DNA of 64,000 bases from Pollutibacter soli (GTDB taxonomy: Bacteria; Bacteroidota; Bacteroidia; Chitinophagales; Chitinophagaceae): the NCBI GenBank assembly GCA_029269725.1, contig JARJHS010000004.1:310001-374000 (forward strand), written 5' to 3'. Numbering within the stretch: the stretch's first letter is position 1; each line of letters opens with the position of its first letter. The notes beneath the pieces were generated by a model. The model did not search any database and was not told the DNA's origin. It saw only the letters and a program-made list of their open reading frames with translations. Shown here in pieces: positions 18,001 through 25,982 of the stretch. The position numbers were made by a program, and so were the translations under genes.

Positions 18001-21000
18001 CCATGTTTCTGCGCCAAATACAACTGTGCCTCCACCTGTATTTATCCTCAAATGCGTGTTGTTCGAGGGTTGCGGCTGTATAGTAAAGCTGAATTCATCT
18101 TCCACCGGTAACCCTTCAGCATCTGTAGCTTTGACTTTGATGTTGGTAGTTCCCGACTGGCCAGTACCTAACGTCAGGTTTAGCGTGGATCCTGAAATTG
18201 ATGCGTTGGTAACAATGGCTGTATTTGTATTGCCGCTGACTGAAAGTATCAGATTGTTGAAGCCGTTGTTGTCAGAGAAGACATTTGCCAGGTTTACCGA
18301 AGCTGATGCTGTATTGTATGCAACAGATTGATCAGGAATAGGGGACGAAACTACCGGTGCCGTGTTTGATGGAGGATTACTGCTCGATATAACTTCTATA
18401 CCTGAAACCTTGGCATTGTCTTTAACACTGGTGAAACTGATATTAAGGTTGCCATCAGTAACATTGATATTATTGAAGGTTTCAACTTTGGCAGTGTTGC
18501 CTCCACCAGCGGCCAGGTACACATCGTAGCTGGATAAGCTTGCCTGTCCGTTTTCAATATTGACATTGAATAACCTGCTGTTGGACGAAGTGAAATAGAT
18601 TTCTGCGAAATGCAGCCTGACGGTATAGCTGCCACTTGGTACAGGAATACTATAACTGTGATTACCGAATCTCTCCGATTGGTAAAGCGCATCATTTGTA
18701 GTATTGGCAATTGCATTGCTGGTACCGTATCCTGATCCGTTGGTGTAATAAGTATCGGCAATCCAGGTCTCTGATCCAAATGTAATAGAACTTGCACTGC
18801 CACAATTAATGCGGATCTGTGTTGCCGGAGTCGCATTCACCTGTACAATAAATTCATCTTCAACCGCCAAACCTCCTGCATCAGTCGCTTTCACTTTAAT
18901 AGTTGATGATCCGGTTTGTCCGCTGGCTATCGCAAGATTAAGTGTAGAGCCATTGATTAATGCTGATGTGATCAGCGCTGTATTGGAGTTGCCGGTAATG
19001 GATATCGTAAGATTGGCAAAACCATTATTATCCGCGAACACACTGCTCAATGGAATCGCAAGACCAGCTGTATTGATAGCTACACTCTGATCCGCTATCG
19101 GATTGGTGATGGTTGGTGGTGTGTTTGCTGCCGGTGCCTGGATGGTAAATACAAACTCATCTTCCACCAGCAAACCTTCAGCATCAGTCGCTTTTACTTT
19201 GACATTTGAAGAACCTGTTTGGCCTGCTCCCAGGGTAAGATTAAGCGTTGAGCCGGAAATCGCAGTATTTGTTATGATTGCTGTATTTGAATTGCCACTG
19301 ACCGATAACGTTAGGTTACTGAAACCGTTGTTATCGGCAAAGACACCTGAAAGACTAATGGAAGCAGTAGGCGTATTATAGGCAACACTCTGATCAGCGA
19401 TTGGCGATGAAACGGTAGGCGGCGTATTCGCGGCCGGTGCACTTGAAATTACTTCGATACCTGAAACTTTCGCGTTGTCTTTTACATTGGTAAAGCTGAT
19501 GTTGAGATTACCGTCTGTAACATTGATGTTGTTAAAGGTTTCAACCTTCGCAGTATTGGTTCCTCCGGCTTGTAAATACACATCGTAACTACTCAGACCC
19601 GCCTGCCCATTTTCAATATTGACATTGAACAGCCTGCTGTTTGCCGATGTGAAATAAATTTCTGCGAAATGGAGTTTCACAGTGTAAGTACCGCTGGGTA
19701 CAGGAATGGTGTAGCTGTGATTACCAAATCTTTCTGATTGGTAAAGCGCATCATTGGTAGTATTTGCAATTGCACTACTGGTGCCATAACCTGATCCATT
19801 GGTGTAATAGGTATCAGCGACCCAGGTTTCAGATCCAAACGTAATCGAACTGGCACTACCACTGTTAATGCGGATCTGTGTTGCCGGAGTTGCGTTCACC
19901 TGTACCACAAATTCATCTTCTACCTGTAATCCACCAGCATCAGTCGCTTTTACTCTGATCGTTGATGATCCCGTTTGTCCGGCGGCGATGGTGAGATTGA
20001 GCGTCGATGTATTAATTACTGCAGAGGTGATCAACGCCGTATTTGAATTTCCTGTGACGGATAGCGTTAGATTGGCGAAACCATTATTATCCGCGAACAC
20101 ATTGCTTAACGGAATAGCAAGGTTTGCTGTGTTGACAGCAACACTCTGATCGGCGATTGGATTGGAAACAGTCGGCGGTGTATTTGCTGCCGGAACCTGA
20201 ATGGTAAATACAAACTCGTCTTCCACTAGCAATCCTTCGGCATCTGTAGCTTTTACTTTGATGTTGGAAGAACCGGATTGGCCTCCTCCCAGGGTGAGAT
20301 TGAGTGTTGACCCTGAAATGGCGGCACTCGTAACAATAGTAGTATTTGAATTACCACTAACGGATAATACAAGGTTATTGAACCCGTTATTATCAGCAAA
20401 AACATTTGCCAGATTGATTGCCGCTGATGGCGTATTATAGGCAACACTTTGATCCGGAATAGGGGACGAAACTGTCGGTGCTGTATTTCCTTCGCCAGGT
20501 AGCACTTCGATGGCAGAAATCTTTGAATTGTCTTTTACATTGGTGAAACTGATGTTCAGATTGCCATCAGTAACATTTATATTATTGAAGGTTTCAACCT
20601 TGGCTATATTCTTTCCGCCTGCCTGCAAATAAACATCATAGCTGGATAAACTCGCCTGTCCGTTTTCGATATTTACATTAAACAACCTGCTGTTGGAAAC
20701 TGAAAAATATATTTCTGCAAAATGCAGTTTCACAATATACATTCCATTGGTTACCGGAATACTGTAACTGTGATTACCAAACCTCTCAGTCTGATATAAT
20801 GCATCACTGGTGGTGTTTGCAATTGCACTTGAAGTTGAATATCCACTTCCGTTGGTGAAATAAGTGTCAGCGAGCCATACCTCTCCACCAAATGTTTGAG
20901 ATGTGCCGCCACAGTTAATTCTTACTGTCGAAAGAAAATAATTCTTCAGCGAGTTGTTTGTTTTAAGATCGATTGATCGCAAATTGGTGCGATCTGAAAA

Positions 21001-21147
21001 TGACGACTCCGATTCATCTTCGCTGGAAATAAATGTATTAATTGTGTTTGCAACTAAGGGATTAATTACTCCGGTATCATAAAAAATCCGGAACGAACTA
21101 AACACAAATGCAAACACTAACAGAACAGATTGAAAAGATTGCTTCAT
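15037..21147 (-). CDS. giant secreted malectin/cadherin-like/purple-acid-phosphatase-type metallophosphoesterase
   Basis: A 2036-residue multidomain protein. Order, with approximate residues: signal segment (1-40); malectin-like 1 (75-210); two cadherin-like modules with the motif DAEGLLVEDEFVF (220-425); malectin-like 2 (428-570); two modules (575-780); malectin-like 3 (785-930); one module (935-1035); malectin-like 4 (1040-1180); PKD domain (1190-1280); beta-sandwich (1285-1440); fibronectin-like domain (1450-1545); calcineurin-like phosphoesterase (1550-1800); type IX sorting domain at the end. Metal-site motifs FGDCGR, GDNAYSNG, GNHDYD, HHPPY and GHSHDYERSY are all present, so the catalytic core looks intact and purple-acid-phosphatase-like. 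Malectin modules suggest glycan binding. Substrate is unknown. A phosphatase tethered to glycans at the cell surface is an inference. Confidence 0.88.
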   Translation of the reverse strand: MKQSFQSVLLVFAFVFSSFRIFYDTGVINPLVANTINTFISSEDESESSFSDRTNLRSIDLKTNNSLKNYFLSTVRINCGGTSQTFGGEVWLADTYFTNGSGYSTSSAIANTTSDALYQTERFGNHSYSIPVTNGMYIVKLHFAEIYFSVSNSRLFNVNIENGQASLSSYDVYLQAGGKNIAKVETFNNINVTDGNLNISFTNVKDNSKISAIEVLPGEGNTAPTVSSPIPDQSVAYNTPSAAINLANVFADNNGFNNLVLSVSGNSNTTIVTSAAISGSTLNLTLGGGQSGSSNIKVKATDAEGLLVEDEFVFTIQVPAANTPPTVSNPIADQSVAVNTANLAIPLSNVFADNNGFANLTLSVTGNSNTALITSAVINTSTLNLTIAAGQTGSSTIRVKATDAGGLQVEDEFVVQVNATPATQIRINSGSASSITFGSETWVADTYYTNGSGYGTSSAIANTTNDALYQSERFGNHSYTIPVPSGTYTVKLHFAEIYFTSANSRLFNVNIENGQAGLSSYDVYLQAGGTNTAKVETFNNINVTDGNLNISFTNVKDNAKVSGIEVISSAPAANTPPTVSSPIADQSVAYNTPTASISLSGVFADNNGFSNLTLSVSGNSNTAIITNTAISGSTLNLTLGAGQTGSSNVKVKATDAEGLLVEDEFVFTIQAPAANTPPTITNPIADQSVAINTAGLAIPLSSVFADNNGFANLTISITGNSNTALITSALINGSTLNLAIASGQTGSSTIKVKATDAGGLAVEDEFIVQVNATPATQIRINCGSASSITFGSETWIADTYYTNGSGYGTSNAIANTTNDALYQSERFGNHSYSIPVPSGSYTVRLHFAEIYFTSSNSRLFNVNIENGQASLSSYDVYLAAGGGNTAKVETFNNINVTDGNLNISFTSVKDNAKVSGIEVISSSNPPSNTAPVVSSPIPDQSVAYNTASASVNLANVFSDNNGFNNLILSVSGNTNTAIVTNASISGSTLNLTLGTGQSGTTNIKVKATDAEGLPVEDEFSFTIQPQPSNNTHLRINTGGGTVVFGAETWTADQYYTGGFDYFTDNEILNTTNDAIYQSERAGNMSYSIPVPVGSYTLKLHFAETNFSEANSRLFNVNIENGQASLSNYDIYVQAGGKNLAKIEQFNNINVNDGFFTINFATLKDNAKICAIEIISSGAIGPNQSPNALAGDDQTISLPTSSVMMIGSSSYDPDGLISGYSWSKLSGPSTYSIVNPTSPNTNITGLVAGTYVFRLTITDNSLATAFDDVTINVNQGSGGSQTTTFIALKSSWKYLDNGSNQGTSWRGTSFDDQSWANGNAELGYGDGDEGTVVSFGPNSNNKYITTYFRKSVTINNPSSFGGFSLGVKRDDGAVVYVNGTEVFRTNMPSGTISYTTPASQFASDDGATLQTTILPSSAFVNGTNVIAVEIHQSDNVSSDMSFDLQLIGNASGSNASAQIVRGPYLQMGSGTAVTLRWRSDVATDSKISVGTSQGNYTLSATNNTQTTEHEVRITGLTPDTKYYYSFGSSSQTLQSGTSNYFRTAPSPSTSRKIGFAAFGDCGRNENGFQSGSLSAYQNYVGSNPADLMLLLGDNAYSNGTEAEYTTNFFNVYSSNILKNHIVFPSPGNHDYDGVAQQSRDHAYFQAFSMPTNGESGGVPSGTESYYSFNWGNVHFLSLDSYGREDWYMVFDTTGPQATWLKNDLAANSSMWTVVFFHHPPYSMGSHSSDNDYEMIKIRENLIRIFERYGVDLVITGHSHDYERSYLMRNHFGNESSFDVGTHGVTSSSGKYDGTNNSCPYITSTGQVNHGTVYVVAGSSGADGGIQNGYPHNAMPFSIDDGGMFYFEVENNRLDAKFIRRDGQIADNFTMMKNAGKNTTVNISSGSSTTLTASWIGNYQWSNGASGRSITVSPSSNTTYTVTDPTGCIVDNFAVNVNSGSRIMTTAGAVSELRETENADKTLRIYPVPVKRGSLLAITGNSTSRYRLQIINKEGKTIHEAVANGRYNFETKSFASGVYYVRIIADGKTTIRKFMIID
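17625..20922 (-). repeat. intragenic module repeats (malectin plus cadherin-like, about 1059 bp period)
   Basis: Inside the giant gene, equivalent positions of malectin modules 2 and 3 (for example the shared 19-bp stretch beginning CGGATCTGTG at 19871 and 18812) are 1059 bp, or 353 codons, apart, and module 1 begins about the same distance before module 2. A fourth, more diverged malectin module covers about 17625-18040. Nucleotide identity between modules 1-3 is visibly high, which points to recent in-frame duplication or ongoing homogenisation. Confidence 0.8.
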
Positions 21148-21505
21148 AGATAAATGTCGGGTGAAACAGTAAACAAATCTTTTCAGAAGTACGCGGCAGG
21201 CTTTTAACTCGGTAGGATGTTGAAAAAGAGAAGTGAGGTAAAGATATTATAAAGACCGGTATTTCGGAATTTATTCAAACTCTTATTTATACATAAAGCT
21301 TATCAGTGTTATCGATTTGATCAAGCAAAAAATTCAGTTTGCTCAAAGCCAGCCAGTTGCGATTTTAATCATTTTTACTGCCGGCTAAATCGTTGTTTTG
21401 GACGGTTTCTGATCACCATCAAAAATCTTCGAATTTTTGCGATGATTTTTTTCCGTTGAACTTAAATGTTTGAAATTCAGGTAAGAATTTTAAATCAACA
21501 GCGTT
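21148..21505. other. divergent intergenic region
   Basis: A 358-bp gap between the giant phosphoesterase gene (minus) and the cytochrome c peroxidase gene (plus). It is AT-rich and must hold both promoters. GAATTTTTGCG near 21430-21440 is only an approximate -7 box for the plus-strand gene. I see no convincing ORF, repeat or structured RNA. Confidence 0.4.
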
Positions 21506-23419
21506 TTGATACTGTCCAGAGACGTTGAATGGATTGGCGCAGGGGTAAACAGGTATTTTTCAAGATTTAAATCCTTCGATATTAAAAAGAGTAGTGTTAC
21601 ATGTGCTTTTGTGGTTTTGATCCTGCTGACAACTTTTAGTTTTCGCCAGAATCAGGAAGTGGATAGGAGAAAGGCTGTGGACGATTGGTACTGCAGGAAA
21701 CTGGATACGTTACAATCGGCGATGCTCCGACTCGAATCCATGTCCCGGGCGAAAGCATCCCAGGGCGACCTGAAACAACAATTTCTTAGGATGAGACTTT
21801 CATTTAAACGATTATCCATTCTCACTGATTATTTTAACATCTACCATACAAAACTCTGGAACGGCCCGGCTATACCGAGGATAGAAGATGACAGCCCGCA
21901 TCGCATTATCGAACCCCATGGATTTCAAAAACTTGAGGAGATCATTTGGGAAGACGGAGAAGTTGATCAGCCCGCAGTGCTGGAGGAAATGAAATACCTT
22001 CTTTCCGTTGTTGATGTTTTGAAAGCTGAACCCGACCGGGTGAATAAGTTCAGGAACCCGGAAATGTGGGACGCTTTTCGACAGCACCTGGTGAGGCTAA
22101 GCAGTCTTGGAATTTCGGGTTTTGATTCTCCTGTTGCGTTATTATCGATCGATGAAGCGGATGCAGGACTTTCGGGTTTGCTCGAACTTACAGAGCTATA
22201 TTCTCCGGAACTCTGTTGCGACAGAGCAGCGTTATTGCGGAAGCTGAAGAAAGAAATTGCAGATAGCCGAAGTTTCCTGAAAGCCGCGAAAAGTTTCGAC
22301 TCTTTTGACCGCTTGACATTTTTACGCGAGTATATCAATCCTCTCGCAGACAGGTACCGCCTGTTAACAGATACGCTCGGATATCAATTGCCTGCAGGAA
22401 GAAGATCATTGAATCAGTCTGCAGGAAACATTTTCGCAAAGGCCGCTTTTGATATCAATTTTTATTCACCGAATCAACGATACCAGGTTACAGATGAAAG
22501 GATTGTACTTGGCAAAAAGCTCTTTTCAGATAAAAGATTATCAGGTACAGGGACACGTTCCTGCGCGAGTTGTCATCAGCCTTCAAAAGCCTTTACCGAT
22601 GGTTTACCAAAAGCATTGTCGCTTGATAATGTAAATTCTGTTGGTCGCAATACTCCGACATTATGGAACGCCGCCTTTCAAACAAAACAGTTTTATGATT
22701 CAAGGCAGACGATGCTGGAGTTTCAGGTAAGTGATGTGGTCCATAATGTGCAGGAGATGAAGGGTAAGCTAGATGCAATCGCGCAAACGATGACGGGTGA
22801 TACTGCTTACCTGGAGTTCTTCAGAAAAGCATATCCTGCAGACGCTGTTCCTGTTTCTGCTTTTACTATTGCCAATGCAGTATCGAGCTACATACGATCA
22901 TTGACCTCCTTTGATTCAAAATTTGATCGCTATATACGAAAGGAATCGGCCCAGTTTTCCGCCTCAGAAAAGAATGGATTCAATTTATTTATGGGCAAAG
23001 CGAAATGTGGTACCTGTCATTTTACGCCGTTGTTTAATGGATTGACACCGCCCCAGTTTTCAGAATCCGAATCGGAAGTTCTCGGTGTACCGGAATCGAC
23101 AGGAAAGCCCGCAAAACTCGACCAGGACAGTGGAAAGTATAAATTCTCACACGCCACAGTTCATCTTTTTGCTTTTAAAACGCCGACACTCAGAAACATA
23201 GCATTGACAGCTCCTTATATGCATAACGGCATATACAGGACTTTAGAAGAGGTCGTGGATTTTTACAATGATGGAGGTGGAGCAGGCCTGGGAATCGCAC
23301 CTGAAAATCAAACGCTGCCAACGGATAAACTTAATCTGACCAAAAAGGAGAAGAAAGATCTGGTATTGTTTATGAAAACTCTAACGGATACCTCTACACT
23401 AAAAAAAGTTATCCGGTAA
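21506..23419 (+). CDS. di-heme cytochrome c peroxidase with N-terminal helical extension
   Basis: A 637-residue protein if started at TTG 21506. A hydrophobic segment (about residues 31-46) is a signal anchor or signal peptide. Residues 60-300 are helical, with PHGFQKLEE (137-145) recalling the GxHxxE region of imelysin-like iron-regulated proteins; that resemblance is inference. The C-terminal 300 residues are a MauG/CcpA-type peroxidase with two c-type heme sites, CASCH (353-357) and CGTCH (501-505), and the usual FKTPTLRNIALTAPYMHNG segment, which supplies the distal histidine/methionine region. It would reduce peroxide in the periplasm. The first in-frame ATG lies far downstream, past the hydrophobic segment, so a non-ATG start (TTG 21506 or a nearby GTG) is required. 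Confidence 0.83.
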   Translation: MILSRDVEWIGAGVNRYFSRFKSFDIKKSSVTCAFVVLILLTTFSFRQNQEVDRRKAVDDWYCRKLDTLQSAMLRLESMSRAKASQGDLKQQFLRMRLSFKRLSILTDYFNIYHTKLWNGPAIPRIEDDSPHRIIEPHGFQKLEEIIWEDGEVDQPAVLEEMKYLLSVVDVLKAEPDRVNKFRNPEMWDAFRQHLVRLSSLGISGFDSPVALLSIDEADAGLSGLLELTELYSPELCCDRAALLRKLKKEIADSRSFLKAAKSFDSFDRLTFLREYINPLADRYRLLTDTLGYQLPAGRRSLNQSAGNIFAKAAFDINFYSPNQRYQVTDERIVLGKKLFSDKRLSGTGTRSCASCHQPSKAFTDGLPKALSLDNVNSVGRNTPTLWNAAFQTKQFYDSRQTMLEFQVSDVVHNVQEMKGKLDAIAQTMTGDTAYLEFFRKAYPADAVPVSAFTIANAVSSYIRSLTSFDSKFDRYIRKESAQFSASEKNGFNLFMGKAKCGTCHFTPLFNGLTPPQFSESESEVLGVPESTGKPAKLDQDSGKYKFSHATVHLFAFKTPTLRNIALTAPYMHNGIYRTLEEVVDFYNDGGGAGLGIAPENQTLPTDKLNLTKKEKKDLVLFMKTLTDTSTLKKVIR

Positions 23420-23428
23420 AATCTTCTG

Positions 23429-23641
23429 CTATTCATAATTAAGAAACCAGGCAGGATCTTCATTGAAAATGTAGGTCGCCTGTTTCTCGCGATCATGCCA
23501 GGGAAAATGGTGTTTTAAGTAGTATTCATTCAGTACAAGCTGGTCATTGGTCGGAAGAGAATAATTTTCCAGCTCTGAAAGAACGATCATGTAATGGACC
23601 TGCACGATGAGTCGTGAATATCCTTCATACAAATTTTTCAT
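23429..23641 (-). CDS. hypothetical small protein (doubtful)
   Basis: A 70-codon ORF from ATG 23641, convergent with the peroxidase gene; its stop lies 10 bp past that gene's stop. Codons remain open upstream for about 25 more residues without another ATG (only TTG at 23675-23677). The peptide is rich in Tyr, Leu and Asn (MKNLYEGYSRLIVQVHYM and onwards) and ends DPAWFLNYE. It looks protein-like, but I recognise no family and see no promoter box. It may be a real small gene, the 3' remnant of a longer gene, or chance. It fills most of the 457-bp gap before the response regulator. Confidence 0.3.
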   Translation of the reverse strand: MKNLYEGYSRLIVQVHYMIVLSELENYSLPTNDQLVLNEYYLKHHFPWHDREKQATYIFNEDPAWFLNYE

Positions 23642-23811
23642 AAGGTTCGGATTAAAACGGGTATGTGGAAAACGCAACAGGCCTCTGAATATTTCTGCAT
23701 TTAAATGAGTCCGACCTTATATAAAAATCAACCATTTGCTGATCAGATTATTATCATTTTAACTATATGAAATGGGCTGGTGGAATATTTTCAGATCCTA
23801 CGAAAAAGCAT

Positions 23812-23829
23812 TTTTAAGGCTGTTTTAAG
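23812..23829 (+). promoter_or_regulatory. predicted response-regulator operator, TTTTAAG direct repeat
   Basis: Two identical TTTTAAG heptamers (23812-23818 and 23823-23829) are separated by GCTG, an 11-bp period typical of OmpR/PhoB-family binding sites. They lie about 50 bp upstream of the response-regulator ATG and next to a -7-like TAATTTG (23840-23846). The same spacing occurs before the efflux operon at 25908. Confidence 0.55.
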
Positions 23830-23876
23830 CGATAGGATTTAATTTGCACTTATAAAAATCAGGAGGCTCTCCGGCA

Positions 23877-24557
23877 ATGAAGATTTTATTACTTGAAGAT
23901 GACTATGAATTGGCAGCTGAGGTATCCGGGTTTTTGAAAGCCAGGCAGTTCAGCTGTGATGTGGTTTATGATGGCCTGTTGGTGATGAAGCAACTGTCAC
24001 TACAAAGCTATGATATTGTGTTGCTGGATATCAACGTACCGGGAATCAATGGTTTTGAAGTTTGTGCGCATATAAGGAAGCAGGATAAAAAAATTCCAAT
24101 CCTTATGCTGACTGCATACGATGCTATCGATGATAAATTGAAAGCTTTCAATACCGGTGCAGACGATTACCTGGTTAAACCTTTTCATTTTGAAGAATTG
24201 CTTGCAAGACTCAACTCTTTATTGCGCAGAAAAGAGATGCCGCAATCCCAGGAGCAGGTCATCGGGATTCATGATTTGATCATCGATCTTGATAACAAAC
24301 AGGTTAAAAGGGGAGATTTTGAAATTTCACTCACTCCAAAAGAATTTAAGTTGCTTACCATTCTGGCGGAAGCGAAAGGGCGCACTTTGTCAAAACAGTT
24401 TATTGCACAAAAGCTGTGGGATTATCATATCGAAACGAGCCAGAACACCATTGAAGTTTACATCAATTTCCTTCGCAATAAAATAGACCGTAATCATGAA
24501 GTAAAGCTGATCCATACCAAAGTGGGCTTTGGATATTACCTAAATGAGCGCCAATGA
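23877..24557 (+). CDS. OmpR-family response regulator, probable metal-responsive
   Basis: A 226-residue two-domain regulator. The receiver domain has the acidic pair D8-D9, phosphoacceptor D51 (LLDINVPG), T79 and K101 (LVKPF). A winged-helix OmpR/PhoB effector domain covers about 125-224 (SLTPKEFKLLTILAEAKGRTLSKQFIAQKLW and the NTIEVYINFLRNKID recognition region). A true Shine-Dalgarno AGGAGG (23861-23866) precedes the ATG by 10 bases, rare in this window. The gene overlaps the kinase by four bases (ATGA), so both are translated together. Context with a Czc-type efflux operon suggests control of metal efflux, and shared TTTTAAG repeats suggest autoregulation. The exact metal is not determinable. 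Confidence 0.92.
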   Translation: MKILLLEDDYELAAEVSGFLKARQFSCDVVYDGLLVMKQLSLQSYDIVLLDINVPGINGFEVCAHIRKQDKKIPILMLTAYDAIDDKLKAFNTGADDYLVKPFHFEELLARLNSLLRRKEMPQSQEQVIGIHDLIIDLDNKQVKRGDFEISLTPKEFKLLTILAEAKGRTLSKQFIAQKLWDYHIETSQNTIEVYINFLRNKIDRNHEVKLIHTKVGFGYYLNERQ

Positions 24558-25903
24558 CCCTCAAAAAAAGGATCGCGTTTTTTATAAGTCTGTTGTTTAC
24601 TATACTGTTTGGTGTAGTTGCTGTCATCATCCTCACGCTGTTCTCTTATTTCAGAAAAGAAGAGTTCCGTCAGCGATTAGAGGAGAAGGCATTGTCCACT
24701 ATTAAACTGCTCACCGAGGTAAAACAGGTGGATAAGCAATTGCTTAAAGTAATAGATCAGAATTCAATTAACAGGTTATACAATGAAAAGACACTGGTCT
24801 TTGATGCGGGTTACCATCTTATTTATACCAGCCTGGATGATGCAAAAATCAACTGGACGAGCGCCGATCTTGAATACCTGAAAAAACACAAAACATTTTT
24901 TAAGCATGATGGTGAATATGAGGTATACGGAGTTTTCTATGATACAAACAATGAAGACTACTACGCTCTCATCTCTGCCAATGATAATTACGGAAAAAGA
25001 AATCTGAAGTTTCTGATCTGGCTCGTATCTGCGGCTTATGTGGTTTTTGTATTTCTTGCCTGGCTGTTGACTTTTTATGCCGTACGAAAACTCTTCCGGC
25101 CATTGGATGACCTTCATTTGAAGATCAGCCAGATCAATGAACGAAGCCTTGCCACAAGAATACATACAAACAATAAATCAAAAAACGAAATAGATCTGAT
25201 TGGTACTGAATTTAATCTGATGATGGACCGTATCGAAAACTCCTACGACAAGCAGAAAGAGTTTACGGCACAGGCATCACATGAACTCAGAACGCCGTTG
25301 GCTAAGATTTCAGCGCTGGTAGAAAATGAAATGGCAAACACTGAGAAAGAAAAATCCTACAGACTCAAATTAATTCTTCAGAATATAAATCTTATATCAG
25401 AACTAATTGATTCATTATTGGTGCTCTCGAGATCCGAAATGCTTCATTCATCATCAAAAGAAAAAGCACGGGTTGACGAAGCTATTTACAACAGCATAGA
25501 AAAGGTGCATGCGGAATTTAACCAGTTTAAAGTAAATCTTGAGTTTGATGATGCTGAAAATATGGAAGAATTGCTGCAGGTGGAATGCAACCAATCACTG
25601 TTAGAAATTGCCGTTTCAAATCTATTGAAGAATGCTTTTCAATATTCTGATAATGGTCTTGCAGTCGTAAAGTTGAGGAAGACAGATGATCATCTTCAGT
25701 TATGCATCAGCAATTCAGGAATACTTTTAACTGAGCAGGAAAAAGAAAAACTCTTTGAACCGTTTGCACGCGGAGGAAATTCAAGGAACAAACCTGGGTT
25801 GGGTCTTGGTCTCCGTATCGCTGACAGAATTCTTACTGCTTATGGATTCAGTATATTTTACAGAAATGAGAATGCAGTAAATGAGTTTGTTATTGACTTC
25901 TGA
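24554..25903 (+). CDS. sensor histidine kinase of the efflux operon
   Basis: A 449-residue membrane kinase. Transmembrane helices lie at about 8-31 and 153-176 with a 120-residue periplasmic sensor between them, then a HAMP linker (about 177-230). The dimerisation/phosphoacceptor box is ASHELRTPLAK with H243, and the ATPase domain ends with LLKNAFQYSDNG (N box) and GLGLGLRIADRIL (G box). It would phosphorylate the regulator encoded just upstream. The periplasmic domain is rich in Asp, His and Tyr but I see no recognisable metal site. Its stop is followed within a few bases by the operator repeats of the efflux operon. Confidence 0.92.
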   Translation: MTLKKRIAFFISLLFTILFGVVAVIILTLFSYFRKEEFRQRLEEKALSTIKLLTEVKQVDKQLLKVIDQNSINRLYNEKTLVFDAGYHLIYTSLDDAKINWTSADLEYLKKHKTFFKHDGEYEVYGVFYDTNNEDYYALISANDNYGKRNLKFLIWLVSAAYVVFVFLAWLLTFYAVRKLFRPLDDLHLKISQINERSLATRIHTNNKSKNEIDLIGTEFNLMMDRIENSYDKQKEFTAQASHELRTPLAKISALVENEMANTEKEKSYRLKLILQNINLISELIDSLLVLSRSEMLHSSSKEKARVDEAIYNSIEKVHAEFNQFKVNLEFDDAENMEELLQVECNQSLLEIAVSNLLKNAFQYSDNGLAVVKLRKTDDHLQLCISNSGILLTEQEKEKLFEPFARGGNSRNKPGLGLGLRIADRILTAYGFSIFYRNENAVNEFVIDF

Positions 25904-25907
25904 AAAT

Positions 25908-25948
25908 TTTTAAGCGCTTTTTAAGTGAGATCTTAAGGCGGCTTAAAG
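25908..25948 (+). promoter_or_regulatory. predicted response-regulator operator, four phased TTAAG-core repeats
   Basis: TTTTAAG (25908-25914), TTTTAAG (25919-25925), TCTTAAG (25931-25937) and CTTAAAG (25942-25948) have TTAA cores spaced 11, 12 and 10 bp, so they lie on one DNA face. They fill the 79-bp gap between the kinase gene and the GTG start of the outer-membrane efflux gene. The first pair repeats the arrangement at 23812-23829 exactly in spacing. Confidence 0.6.
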
Positions 25949-25982
25949 ACGGCTACATTCTTTTTGCAGCAGAATTGTAGCG

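Noticed and set aside
17625-20922. Long regular repeats that could look like a CRISPR or satellite array
   Set aside because: They are in frame, 1059 bp long and encode malectin and cadherin-like domains; spacers are absent.
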